NCBI GenBank assembly: GCA_963664465.2
Contig: CAXXSU010000004.1
Location: 434,001 to 498,000 of the forward strand
Reading direction: 5' to 3'
Source: CAVOAK01 sp963664465
GTDB lineage: Bacteria; Pseudomonadota; Alphaproteobacteria; UBA8366; CAVOAK01
Length of the DNA: 64,000 nucleotides
Position numbers and translations under genes: made by a program. The notes under the pieces are model-generated. The model was given only the letters and a program-made list of their open reading frames with translations. It searched no databases and had not been told where the DNA came from. Positions 1 through 8,773 of the stretch are shown here, piece after piece; the stretch's first letter is position 1, and each line of letters begins with the position of its first letter.

Positions 1-1219
1 CGACGAGCGTTGTAAGAGCGCCTGTGAGGGCGCCTTGGTCGACCGCCGTGGTCTGAGCGGCGCCACCGATGAAATGACCATAGGTGTCGATGTCGGCGGA
101 GTACCTGTATGCCAAATCTTCACCCATTCCAGAATTTGGCGCGGTGGTCGGTATCAAGAAACCATCGGTTTCGTGGCGTATGGTCTCGCGGTAGCCGTTC
201 CAGTCCGAAGCGATGACCGGTAGTCCACTCGCCATTGCCTCGACCGGCGTCAGCCCAAAGGTCTCCTGTATATTGTCCGCCAGCGACACGAAGATGTCCG
301 CGGCCGCCCATAATCCGCCAGAGAAATCTGGGTTGGTGTTTTCTACAAAGTGAATCGTGGCTTTGCGGCACAGATCATGTGCCAGTGAACGAAACTCCTC
401 GCCAATCCGCTCTGTCGGAAAATAGCCGTAGAGCGCAAGATGAATCGGACGCTTCTCGCGTTCGGCAATCTGTTCGACGGCTTGAAACAACGGTAGCGGA
501 TGGGCCTTTGAGAAGTAGCTGTGCCGACCGTGCGCTAAAATGAACACGGCAGCTTCAGGAATTCCGAGTTGGCTGCGCAGCCGCAGCCGCTCCGCTTGCT
601 CCTCGCGAATCACAAAATCCTCCGTGTTTATGCCGAGCGGAATTACTGGGAGATCAACTGGACAGAGCTGACCGTTGCGGCGGGATTCGGCTGGGCTCAG
701 GCCGTTCTCACGAGCATGGTCGGCCAACTGCGCTTCGTGATGGTCGTGCCACCCTTGCCAGACTGCTTCGATCGTCCTTCTTGCTGATATTGAGGTGCAG
801 ACGATGGCGTCCCAGGGCTGCGTGGGTTCAAGGATGCAGGCTGTAATTGCGGCGATTACGGGCGCGGTTGAGAGGCTATGGCTCAGCCCGCAAAGGCTGA
901 AGCTTCGGGCATCCGCCGAATGGCGTTGCTGGGCGAATGGCGCGATGTTGGGATCGCGCAGAACAAGGCATCCCGCGTCGGCAATCCGCTCGGGACTATC
1001 AAGCGGAATGAATACGCAACGTGAGGGCTCAACGCCCCATCGTGACGCCGTCTCCTTGAAATCGACGAACTGCGCGGCATCCTGGGCGCAACAAAAGAGC
1101 TTCTCCTGCGTCGCATAACGGAGAAGCGCGTCGAGAAAGCCATCAGCAGCAACGTCCATGCCGAAATAGTGCTGGCCGCGCTGCGCCGGCTTATTAGCAA
1201 GATGGATGGCGCCTGCCAT
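1..1219 (-). CDS. GT4-type glycosyltransferase, 3' end beyond window
   Basis: An uninterrupted minus-strand frame runs from an ATG at 1219 to the window edge (406 codons, no stop), so the gene is 3'-truncated here. The C-terminal half carries the GT-B signature ETFGLTPVEAMASGLPV (EX7E motif, near residue 318), followed by a conserved DWNGYRET stretch. This is typical of retaining family-4 glycosyltransferases that transfer sugar from a nucleotide-sugar donor. The N-terminal half shows no familiar acceptor motif. The acceptor is unknown; family knowledge suggests surface polysaccharide or glycolipid. It is divergent from clpB. Codon use looks normal and no frameshift is visible. Confidence 0.85.
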   Translation of the reverse strand, partial: MAGAIHLANKPAQRGQHYFGMDVAADGFLDALLRYATQEKLFCCAQDAAQFVDFKETASRWGVEPSRCVFIPLDSPERIADAGCLVLRDPNIAPFAQQRHSADARSFSLCGLSHSLSTAPVIAAITACILEPTQPWDAIVCTSISARRTIEAVWQGWHDHHEAQLADHARENGLSPAESRRNGQLCPVDLPVIPLGINTEDFVIREEQAERLRLRSQLGIPEAAVFILAHGRHSYFSKAHPLPLFQAVEQIAEREKRPIHLALYGYFPTERIGEEFRSLAHDLCRKATIHFVENTNPDFSGGLWAAADIFVSLADNIQETFGLTPVEAMASGLPVIASDWNGYRETIRHETDGFLIPTTAPNSGMGEDLAYRYSADIDTYGHFIGGAAQTTAVDQGALTGALTTLV

Positions 1220-1405
1220 TTTGCGCTGCCTTATTGCCGGCCGCTATTCGACCTTGAGGAAGGCCGAAGTTCTGCGACAAGTTTACGAATGCGGAAGACC
1301 ATAGGCGGGTGGCGCCCAATCAATTTCAAAATACCGGCTTCGCGCGCCCGGGAACGGAGCATGACCGCGCGCATAAGTATACCCGTCGCGCAATTACGGA
1401 TCGAT

Positions 1406-1430
1406 CTTGAATACGCTGCTATCCCCTTGT
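1406..1430 (+). promoter_or_regulatory. Putative RpoH (sigma-32) heat-shock promoter of clpB
   Basis: CTTGAA at 1406-1411 is followed after 11 bp by CCCCTTGT at 1423-1430. This resembles the sigma-32 consensus (CTTGAA, 11-16 bp, CCCCATNT). It lies about 115 bp upstream of the clpB start, and clpB is a classic RpoH target. The match is by eye, and an alphaproteobacterial RpoH may prefer a slightly different -10. Confidence 0.6.
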
Positions 1431-1544
1431 GTAGGCTAAGTGAATAGCCATATACGGGAGGCGGATGCCTATGCAGGATTCGTTTCTTAATCCGTGTCTT
1501 GGCCGTCTTGCCTATACGAGGGAGACGAGGAGAAGGATTACATC

Positions 1545-4139
1545 ATGAATTTTGAAAAGTGCACCGAGCGCCTACGCGGCTTCGTTGAGTCAGCGCAGAC
1601 CTTGGCTTCGCGTCTGAGCCACCAGCAGTTGCGACCGGAGCATATTCTAAAAGTCTTGTTGGACGATTCCAAAGGTTCGGCTGTCGGTTTAATCCAGGCT
1701 GCTGGCGCTGACACTGCAGCCGTACTTGCAGCGGTCGACGCGGCGCTCGAATCGATGCCTCGCGTTGGGGGTTCGGGCGCAGGTCAGATCTACCTGGCGC
1801 CGGAATTAGCACGGGTTTTCGAGCAGGCCGAACAGCTGGCTGAGAAAGCTGGCGATCAGTTTGTTGCGGCCGAGCGAGTGCTTCTAGCATTGGCATTGGC
1901 CGAAGACGCGGCAACTGCGACAATTCTAAAGGACGGCGGCGTCACACCACAGGCGCTGAGCAAGGCCATTGACGATATGCGCAAAGGCCGGCGCGCGGAT
2001 AGTGCGACAGCTGAGGACCAATATGATGCGTTGAAGAAATATGCCCACGATCTCACCGCTGCTGCTCGCGAGGGGCGCCTTGATCCCGTCATCGGCCGCG
2101 ATGAGGAGATTCGGCGAACCATCCAAGTTCTGTCGCGGCGCACAAAAAACAATCCGGTGCTTATTGGCGAACCTGGTGTCGGCAAGACAGCGATTGTTGA
2201 GGGGTTGGCGCTCCGAATCGTCAACGGTGATGTCCCGGAGTCTCTCAAGAGCAAGAGGCTGATGTCACTTGATTTGGGCGCGATGGTCGCCGGATCGAAG
2301 TTTCGTGGTGAGTTTGAAGAACGCCTTAAGGCTGTGCTTCAGGAAATTGCCGCCGAGCAGGGCGAGATCATCGTCTTCATCGATGAGCTGCATACGCTGA
2401 TAGGCGCAGGCGCCGCGGAGGGTGCGATGGATGCGTCCAACATGCTCAAGCCAGCGCTGGCAAGGGGTGATCTGCATTGCGTTGGTGCGACGACATTGGA
2501 CGAGTATCGAAAGCATGTGGAAAAGGACGCGGCCCTGGCGCGCCGCTTCCAGCCGGTATTCGTCGCCGAGCCGACCCTTGAGGACACGATTTCGATCCTG
2601 CGTGGCCTGAAGGAAAAGTACGAGCTGCATCATGGTGTCCGCATCACCGATGGTGCAATTGTCGCCGGAGCTACGCTTTCCAACCGCTACATTACGGATC
2701 GCTTTCTTCCCGACAAGGCAATCGACTTGATGGACGAGGCGGCAAGCCGCTTGCGAATGGAAGTTGACTCCAAGCCCGAGGAAATCGATGAGCTCGACCG
2801 CCGTATCATCCAGCTGAAGATCGAGCGCGAGGCGCTGAAGAAGGAAACGGACAAGGCGTCACGCGAGCGCTTGGAGAAGCTTGAAGCCGAGCTGGAAGAG
2901 CTGGAAGTCAATTCCGGCCAACTTACCAAGCGCTGGAATGCTGAGAAGGAGAAATTGGCTGGCGCCCAGACACTTAAGGAAGAACTCGACGCGGTCCGGT
3001 TTGAGCTTGCGCAATGCCAGCGGGAAGGAAACCTCGCGCGGGCAGGCGAACTCGCCTACGGCATTATTCCGGAACTCGAAAAGAAAGTAGCGGAAACAGA
3101 AATTGTCTCCGAAGATCATATGTTGAACGAACAGGTAACCGAGGCCGACATCGCGGCCGTAGTGTCACGTTGGACGGGTATTCCGGTTGACAAGATGCTG
3201 GCGGGCGAACGCGAGAAGCTGTTGAGAATGGAGGAAGCGCTTGGCCGCCGGGTGGTCGGTCAGGATGACGCGATTTCCGTAATATCGGATGCGGTTCGGC
3301 GCGCCCGGGCCGGTCTCCAGGATCCCAGCCGACCCATCGGATCGTTTCTATTTCTCGGTTCCACCGGCGTCGGCAAGACTGAACTCACCAAGGCAGTCGC
3401 GGAATTCTTATTCGACGACGATCAGGCGATGGTGCGAATCGACATGTCCGAGTACATGGAAAAGCATTCGGTCGCCCGGCTGATCGGAGCTCCTCCCGGG
3501 TACGTGGGCTATGAGGAAGGTGGCGCGCTGACGGAGGCGGTTCGCCGCCGACCTTACCAGGTGGTGTTGTTCGACGAGATCGAGAAAGCGCATGCGGACG
3601 TCTTCAACGTTCTGCTGCAGGTTCTCGACGATGGGCGTTTGACCGACGGACAAGGCCGCACGGTCAATTTTAGGAATGTGCTGATCGTAATGACCTCCAA
3701 TCTCGGCACGGAAATTCTATCGAGCCAAGCCGAGGACGAACTGATCGAGCACGTCAGCGACCAGGTGATGGAAATCGTGCGCGCGTCATTCCGGCCCGAG
3801 TTTCTCAACCGAATTGACGAGATCGTGCTGTTCAACAAGTTGGGCCGCGATCATATGGCGCGCATTGTTGAAATTCAGATCGAGGCGCTGCAGCGTCTGC
3901 TGGCAGACCGTAAGATCGTTATCAAACTCGACGATGCGGCACGGGGATGGCTCGCCGGGCGCGGTTACGATTCAGTCTACGGCGCCCGCCCGCTCCGGCG
4001 TGTCATCCAGCGCACCCTACAAAACCCGCTGGCAAGTTTGATTCTCGACGGAAAGGTCAACGATGGCGACGCCGTGCGAGTGTCGGCGGGTGCGGATGGC
4101 CTAATCATCGACGCCGAGATTGTAGAGGCGGCGGCGTAG
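1545..4139 (+). CDS. clpB: ATP-dependent disaggregase ClpB
   Basis: Hsp100 AAA+ chaperone of 864 residues that threads aggregated proteins through a hexameric pore together with DnaK. Visible parts are the N-terminal Clp repeat domain (about 1-145), the first AAA module with Walker A GEPGVGKT (near 207), a long charged coiled-coil middle domain (about 410-525) that marks ClpB rather than ClpA or ClpC, and a second AAA module with GSTGVGKT (near 604) and the GAPPGYVGYEEGG pore region. The start at 1545 (MNFEKCTERLRGF) matches the family and has an AGGAGAAGG ribosome site. An in-frame ATG at 1494 would add 17 atypical residues. Likely heat-induced from the promoter at 1406. Full length and intact. 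Confidence 0.97.
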   Translation: MNFEKCTERLRGFVESAQTLASRLSHQQLRPEHILKVLLDDSKGSAVGLIQAAGADTAAVLAAVDAALESMPRVGGSGAGQIYLAPELARVFEQAEQLAEKAGDQFVAAERVLLALALAEDAATATILKDGGVTPQALSKAIDDMRKGRRADSATAEDQYDALKKYAHDLTAAAREGRLDPVIGRDEEIRRTIQVLSRRTKNNPVLIGEPGVGKTAIVEGLALRIVNGDVPESLKSKRLMSLDLGAMVAGSKFRGEFEERLKAVLQEIAAEQGEIIVFIDELHTLIGAGAAEGAMDASNMLKPALARGDLHCVGATTLDEYRKHVEKDAALARRFQPVFVAEPTLEDTISILRGLKEKYELHHGVRITDGAIVAGATLSNRYITDRFLPDKAIDLMDEAASRLRMEVDSKPEEIDELDRRIIQLKIEREALKKETDKASRERLEKLEAELEELEVNSGQLTKRWNAEKEKLAGAQTLKEELDAVRFELAQCQREGNLARAGELAYGIIPELEKKVAETEIVSEDHMLNEQVTEADIAAVVSRWTGIPVDKMLAGEREKLLRMEEALGRRVVGQDDAISVISDAVRRARAGLQDPSRPIGSFLFLGSTGVGKTELTKAVAEFLFDDDQAMVRIDMSEYMEKHSVARLIGAPPGYVGYEEGGALTEAVRRRPYQVVLFDEIEKAHADVFNVLLQVLDDGRLTDGQGRTVNFRNVLIVMTSNLGTEILSSQAEDELIEHVSDQVMEIVRASFRPEFLNRIDEIVLFNKLGRDHMARIVEIQIEALQRLLADRKIVIKLDDAARGWLAGRGYDSVYGARPLRRVIQRTLQNPLASLILDGKVNDGDAVRVSAGADGLIIDAEIVEAAA

Positions 4140-4150
4140 CCGCGTGCCGG

Positions 4151-5071
4151 CTAAGGGCGGTCGAGACCTTTTCGGCCCCATGGACCGGGAGCGCTGTCAA
4201 CCACGTCAGCGACATCTTCGACGAGCGCTGGAGTCGAATCTTCACGGTCGAGAAAATTTGATGGCTTCCAAGCCGCCGGTTGATTGGCTGAGCTCGGTGC
4301 CGTCTCAAGGGCCGGTGCAGACGCACGAGGCCTTTGGCGACCGCCGAGCGGTGGCCCAACATTCAGCTGCGATTCGCGCAACTCGCCGATTTGCACAGGC
4401 CCTGCGGCGCTCATTCGCAGTAAGATAATGGTGATCAGGCCCGCGACGAAGCCACCGATATGTGCCCAATGCGCAACGCCATCACCTCCCCGCTCTGGAT
4501 AGAACAGGTTGAACATGCCCGATATCAGATCCAGGCCGATCCAAATGAACGCGAAGATCGCCGCAGGCAACGCAATAGTCCGCAGAAGTATCGGTACCGC
4601 CAATAACACGCGTGCGCGCGGCCATGTGACGACGAAGGCGCCGATCACGCCGGCAATGGCCCCGGAAGCGCCGATAACTGGGACGCCGCTCTCGGGGTAC
4701 ACGGCGATGTGCACGAAATTCGCGGTCAGTCCTGCGAGGAGATAGAGGGCCAAAAATCGGCCCGCACCCAACCGGTCTTCAAGCGGCCTGCCGAACAACC
4801 ACAGTCCCCAGGCATTGACGGCGAGGTGCCAAATGCCACCGTGCATGAATTGGCTGGTAAGAAGTGTGAAAAAAGTGATTGTGCGCGGGGCTGTGCCGCC
4901 CTCGAACAACCAACTCGTAAAGATTACGGGAGCCAGGCCGTAGCTTTGAGCCCAGGCCTCGGGACTCGCCACACCGGTGGCCGTCAGGAAGATCACCACG
5001 TTCAACACAATCAGCGTCGCAACCATGATAGCTGAGTCGATGAGCTTGATGTCGGTCTGAAGAGGAATCAT
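4151..5071 (-). CDS. Rhomboid family intramembrane serine protease
   Basis: A 306-residue polytopic membrane protein. The catalytic serine lies in GASG (Ser136), with HxxxN on an earlier helix (His82, Asn86) and the partner histidine in HWAHIGGF (about His204). Together these give the rhomboid Ser-His dyad with its oxyanion helpers. It cleaves membrane-protein substrates inside the bilayer; the substrate is unknown. The C-terminal 80 residues are hydrophilic, Pro/Ala-rich and probably cytoplasmic. GGGTGAG precedes the start. It converges on clpB with only 11 bp between the stops. Confidence 0.92.
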   Translation of the reverse strand: MIPLQTDIKLIDSAIMVATLIVLNVVIFLTATGVASPEAWAQSYGLAPVIFTSWLFEGGTAPRTITFFTLLTSQFMHGGIWHLAVNAWGLWLFGRPLEDRLGAGRFLALYLLAGLTANFVHIAVYPESGVPVIGASGAIAGVIGAFVVTWPRARVLLAVPILLRTIALPAAIFAFIWIGLDLISGMFNLFYPERGGDGVAHWAHIGGFVAGLITIILLRMSAAGPVQIGELRESQLNVGPPLGGRQRPRASAPALETAPSSANQPAAWKPSNFLDREDSTPALVEDVADVVDSAPGPWGRKGLDRP

Positions 5072-5144
5072 TACTCACCCTATCGGGTGGGCGGATAATT
5101 CTGCAAGTTGGATCGAGCTGCGTGGCTGGGGTTCTGCAGATTGA

Positions 5145-6512
5145 CTAGCGCGTTTTGCCCGATTTGGCGAGCTGCGTCGGTGCACCGAGGGCAACATATT
5201 GCCGCTCGAGAAGCTGAAGCTTTTCTCGGAATTTTGCCAACTCCTTGCCGGTCAGCTTTCGTCCTGTAGGCAGTTTGATTTTTTGCGGGTTCACGCGCCC
5301 ACCGTTTTGCAGGACCTCATAATGCAGATGGGGTCCGGTCGATCGTCCGGTCGTGCCTACGTATCCGATGATCTGTCCCTGTTTCACACGGCTGCCGGCG
5401 CGGATTTTCTTGCCATAGCGGCTCATATGCGCATAGGCCGTCTTGTAAGTGCTGTTGTGACGAAGGCGAACATATTTGCCGTAGGCGCCATACCGGCCAG
5501 CCCGCTCGACAACGCCGTTTCCGGCCGCAAATACCGGTGTCCCCCGTGGTGCGGCGAAGTCGAGGCCACGATGCATTTTGTTGTAGCCGAGGATTGGGTG
5601 ACGACGCATGCCAAATCGAGAAGAGATCTTTGCCCCATCAATCGGTGTGCGCAGCAGCGCCTTTCTCGCGCTGCGGCCTTTGGCGTCGTAATAATCAATC
5701 TGTCCATCCGCCGTCTCAAAGCGATAAAACTGCATGGCGTTGCGGCCAAGCGTCATTGCAGCAACTTCTATATCTCCGTCGCGAACCTTCAACCCCGCTT
5801 CGTCCAGATAGCGCGCATACATCAGGGAAAATCCGTCGCCGCGCTTGATGTCACGCTGAAAATCGACATCAAAGCTGAAGATCTGGATGAGTTCGGCAAG
5901 CACGGAAAGTGGAACTTTGGCACCGACGGCTGCCACGTAGAGCGATGACTCGATCGTACCCTTGGCGAAGGCCAAATTTCGTGTGAGTGGCCGGTCAATC
6001 GCTACCGCTTGGTAGGAGTTGTCATCGAGCCGTGTAACGACGATGTCACGCTCGGCAGATGCCGCGAGTTCAATTTTGGTCAGACGGGCAGGTTGATCCG
6101 CAGCAAGCGGCAACCGGGCGGTTACGACCACTACTTGTTTGGGCCTGATATTGCGCGGCCGAAAAACCTTCGACATTGCTGCAATTGCGGCGTGTGCCTC
6201 GCGACGTGCGATTCCCTCGTCGACGAGTATAGTCATCAACGTATCGCCAGGCGCGACGATTAGCCGAAGCTGCATCGGTTGGACAAGTCGCGCCGCGTCA
6301 GCTGCGCTGTCGGATGCGCTGGCGAAAACCAGCGAGGGTATCCGCTCGGCCTCGATGTCACTTGTATGGGTCGAGCGCAGGTCTTCGGTCTGCGGGCCTG
6401 AAACGAAAATCACGCCAACGAACATCGCCGTCGGTATCATCAAGCGTCCCGTAGCGCCAACATAACCCAAACTTTTCTTTATAATTGTCCTGATTTTACT
6501 AACGCTGTCCAT
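5145..6512 (-). CDS. Membrane-anchored M23 family peptidoglycan endopeptidase
   Basis: A 455-residue protein with one N-terminal membrane segment (about 24-39), a LysM/OapA-like middle region (about 80-260) and a C-terminal LytM/M23 domain. The zinc site is complete: His314 and Asp318 in HRGLDF, and His395 and His397 in HLHYE. It is therefore predicted to be an active murein DD-endopeptidase rather than an EnvC/NlpD-type activator. It resembles the MepM/YebA group used in cell growth or division. No strong ribosome site precedes the start, so the exact N terminus is uncertain. Confidence 0.9.
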   Translation of the reverse strand: MDSVSKIRTIIKKSLGYVGATGRLMIPTAMFVGVIFVSGPQTEDLRSTHTSDIEAERIPSLVFASASDSAADAARLVQPMQLRLIVAPGDTLMTILVDEGIARREAHAAIAAMSKVFRPRNIRPKQVVVVTARLPLAADQPARLTKIELAASAERDIVVTRLDDNSYQAVAIDRPLTRNLAFAKGTIESSLYVAAVGAKVPLSVLAELIQIFSFDVDFQRDIKRGDGFSLMYARYLDEAGLKVRDGDIEVAAMTLGRNAMQFYRFETADGQIDYYDAKGRSARKALLRTPIDGAKISSRFGMRRHPILGYNKMHRGLDFAAPRGTPVFAAGNGVVERAGRYGAYGKYVRLRHNSTYKTAYAHMSRYGKKIRAGSRVKQGQIIGYVGTTGRSTGPHLHYEVLQNGGRVNPQKIKLPTGRKLTGKELAKFREKLQLLERQYVALGAPTQLAKSGKTR

Positions 6513-6843
6513 GAATACAATGCTTATACAGTTGGAATTTCAAATCAAAGAAGAATGTGCAAAATGAATCCCGGGAATCCCGCTGTCAACAATTTTCCCT
6601 TATTAACCGTAGGATCATGCGAATTTCATGCCGTTGGCACCGCGCGTGCGGTCAGTCGGCTGGGCTATAGCAATGCCTGGCGAACGCCGATTCGCAATGC
6701 TCTAGAACTGATTCCTCATGGTATCGAGCGCTGGACCAGGGGGCTCGCGTTTCTTCCAGTAACTTTGGACATCTGGATCGAATTTCCATACTTAAGTCTA
6801 CAGCGCGCACTATAGCCGCCGCCGCCGCCGCGGGTTGCGGGAT
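6513..6843. other. Intergenic stretch with no gene seen
   Basis: Between the M23 peptidase start and the binding-protein relic I see no coding region I can support. An AT-rich patch (6530-6605) may hold the peptidase promoter. A short GCC tract lies near 6814-6830. Confidence 0.5.
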
Positions 6844-6864
6844 TGTCGCCGACGCTGCACCGAC

Positions 6865-6892
6865 AAAAAGGAGGGCGAAATCTTTGCCCTCC
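6865..6892 (-). terminator. Degraded copy of a rho-independent terminator
   Basis: GGAGGGC (6870-6876) pairs with GCCCTCC (6886-6892) around a short AAA/TTT extension. On the minus strand it is followed by five Ts. It is the counterpart of the terminator at 8707-8736 and lies in the same place downstream of the binding-protein relic. Confidence 0.6.
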
Positions 6893-6929
6893 CTCCACGA
6901 ACTCGTGGATTAATCCAGAACGCGGCGTC

Positions 6930-7118
6930 TTATTTGCCAACCTGGACGCGTTGCAATTTCTTGCCCCACTGGCGTCGATCGTGAGATGGCGAACGGCCAT
7001 CGGCACGCCTGCGTCGAGAAGTCGAATGGCACCGTTGCCGGCCGTCAGCGACGCATGAATATAGCCATTCTTCATCGCCTGTGACATCGGCGTGAAGTCG
7101 GCAAATGCATGAACGTGA
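6930..7118 (-). pseudogene. 3' relic of an ABC transporter substrate-binding protein
   Basis: Minus-strand translation in two frames gives HAFADFTPMSQAMKNG... and then WGKKLQRVQVGK-stop. These match the interior and exact C terminus of the intact binding protein at 8774-9886. The part corresponding to 8818-9095 of the intact gene is missing; that gap is 277 bp and shifts the frame. The junction falls at GTCGATC (6974-6980), a 7-mer present at both ends of the missing segment in the intact gene (8818-8824 and 9095-9101). Everything upstream is gone. Non-functional. Confidence 0.88.
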
Positions 7119-7292
7119 CTGGTGAATAAGAAATTGCACGGGTGCCTCGTAATTGCGCAACCGGAGGTTCGGTCGAAAGTTCCTTGATCCGTCATATTCG
7201 GCTAGTATGAAATGGCAATTTGGGTATGAGATATCACCGTCACCGAAAGTGAAATTTGTGGCAATTTTCGCAGGGAGGGAAGGAGTTCGATC

Positions 7293-8210
7293 GTGGATAG
7301 TTCCGTCTTAGTCGAATCAAGGTCCCACTTGGTCGCCGGAGTTCTTTTTGGCGCGTTTGCAACTGTCGCTTTGCTCCTGTTTACGGGGACAGCTCACGCC
7401 GCTCAGCAAAGTCTCGGGTTGGTCGCCACCGCAGAGCCAGTCCCGATGAACTGCAACGATGAGGGCTGCGTCGCCGAATTGAGCAGTTTTTGTCTGCAGC
7501 AGGAACGAGAGTCGCCAACCCATCATACGCCCTATCATGTTGTCGGGGGCCATGGGCTCTGGCTTCATCTGACCGTTGCCGATGGTGGCCGTCGGACAGT
7601 TCCCGCCAAAGGCTTCGCGCGGTTGGTTTCCACCCGCGGCTTCACGGCAATCGAAGCAAATGTTTCGACTGCCGACATGGCGACCCTTGGTGCAGTAAAA
7701 GTTTCCATAGAGGTTGGCAACCTGGTCACTCTGTTCCCCGCATCCATACCCGATGATCCGAACCCGATCACGGCGGCAGAGGAAGAACACGCAAAGGGAC
7801 CGGCGCGGCGACTCGCGGCAAGCATTTTTGAATCTCCCGATGGGCTCGGCGCCAACATCAATATTCTCGACCGGGCGATTAATTCTCTTACCACTCCTAC
7901 CCACTTGTCCGATCAAGGACGCCTTGATTTTTGGAGACAGGTCGCCGGCGTGCCTTTGGAATTGGCAGTGGATCGCAGTACACGCCGCGCAGCGGAAGTG
8001 TTCACCGGCTGTCTCGATGATTTTTGGCGAAAGAGGGAGTTTGGTTTGCGCATTTGCCTGGAGAGTGGGCGCTACGAGATGTTGACCAAAGCCACTTTCC
8101 GGCTCTGGAGTGCGCAGGCAGCCGGGAACTATATACCCACTCAGGCGGTCGACAAATCTAAGCCCACAGCGGTCGACAAATCTAAGCCCTCGAATTTTCT
8201 CGGACTGTGA
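7293..8210 (+). CDS. Secreted protein of unknown function
   Basis: I do not recognise this 305-residue protein. A hydrophobic segment followed by GTAHAAQQ (about residues 15-37) looks like a signal peptide, so it is probably periplasmic or exported. The mature part has several cysteines (NCNDEGC, SFC, TGC, RIC) that could form disulfides. The C terminus carries two copies of AVDKSKP from a 24-bp repeat. The start is GTG at 7293 behind a strong purine-rich ribosome site (GGGAGGGAAGGAG). It sits alone between two decayed regions, which raises the possibility of an acquired or orphaned gene. Confidence 0.6.
   Translation: MDSSVLVESRSHLVAGVLFGAFATVALLLFTGTAHAAQQSLGLVATAEPVPMNCNDEGCVAELSSFCLQQERESPTHHTPYHVVGGHGLWLHLTVADGGRRTVPAKGFARLVSTRGFTAIEANVSTADMATLGAVKVSIEVGNLVTLFPASIPDDPNPITAAEEEHAKGPARRLAASIFESPDGLGANINILDRAINSLTTPTHLSDQGRLDFWRQVAGVPLELAVDRSTRRAAEVFTGCLDDFWRKREFGLRICLESGRYEMLTKATFRLWSAQAAGNYIPTQAVDKSKPTAVDKSKPSNFLGL
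8145..8189 (+). repeat. In-frame tandem repeat at the 3' end of the secreted-protein gene
   Basis: A 21-bp sequence at 8145-8165 is repeated exactly at 8169-8189 (24-bp period). It encodes AVDKSKP twice, so the copy number can vary without a frameshift. Confidence 0.9.
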
Positions 8211-8401
8211 GGGGGTTCGTAACCAACACGTCGTCCTACCAAGGCTTATACAAATCCCCAGCGACGGAGAAATTAGCTTAGTTGCGAGCGCGGCGGCCCA
8301 ACTTGCAAGTGTCCACTTTGGGTCAGAAGCGGACGTATTCCGAACTCGCGATCCCGGTTTGCTTGTAGCCAGAAGCGGACAATGTGCATCATCGATGCAG
8401 C

Positions 8402-8536
8402 TTTCCGTCCGGCTCCTTATTCACCAATGCATCAACAGTATTGAGGACGTTGCGTTATCCTGAAACGATGATCGACTGCGGCATCAAGGAGATCAATATC
8501 ACCGTTCACCGCGAAGATCTTCTGGGGGCATTCTGA
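8402..8536 (+). pseudogene. Possible 3' remnant of an unrecognised gene
   Basis: A plus-strand frame ending at 8536 reads as ordinary protein (LRYPETMIDCGIKEINITV, then HREDLLGAF-stop). Upstream the composition turns non-protein-like. It could be the tail of a lost gene or a short chance frame. I do not recognise the family. An 11-bp direct repeat, CAGAAGCGGAC, lies just upstream at 8324-8334 and 8370-8380. Confidence 0.3.
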
Positions 8537-8539
8537 TGA

Positions 8540-8680
8540 GTGGCGAAACGACGCTTCTTCGAGAACATCGGCGAATGGATCAGCGCAGTCCTTTTTCTCA
8601 TATTCTGGACCATCGTTGCCATCCTCGGACGTGGGCGTCGCATACGGCTAGCGGTGCGCTTCTACTTGTCCTGCTTTTGC
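8540..8680 (+). pseudogene. Possible truncated small membrane protein
   Basis: A GTG at 8540 begins a frame with one strong transmembrane segment (ISAVLFLIFWTIVAILG) flanked by arginines. It starts 4 bp after the preceding remnant's stop. The frame then runs into the duplicated block that contains the ABC-operon terminator and continues antisense to the binding-protein gene. Only the first 45 or so codons look genuine. Probably a gene cut off by the duplication or rearrangement. Confidence 0.3.
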
Positions 8681-8706
8681 GGGAATGTCGCCCACGCTGC
8701 ACCGAC

Positions 8707-8736
8707 AAAAAAAGGAGGGCGAAATCGTCGCCCTCC
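8707..8736 (-). terminator. Rho-independent terminator of the ABC operon
   Basis: A perfect 9-bp stem, GGAGGGCGA (8714-8722) with TCGCCCTCC (8728-8736), has a 5-nt loop. In the minus direction it is followed by seven Ts (8713-8707). It lies 37 bp past the binding-protein stop. Confidence 0.9.
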
Positions 8737-8773
8737 CTCCACGAACTCGTGGATTAATCCAGAGTGCGGCGTC

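Noticed and set aside
883..1200. A separate small minus-strand gene
   Set aside because: The glycosyltransferase frame, open from 1219 to the window edge, explains this region.
6814..6832. Short GCC repeat as a possible CRISPR or regulatory array
   Set aside because: It is a simple trinucleotide tract without spacers; no CRISPR array or cas gene was seen in the window.
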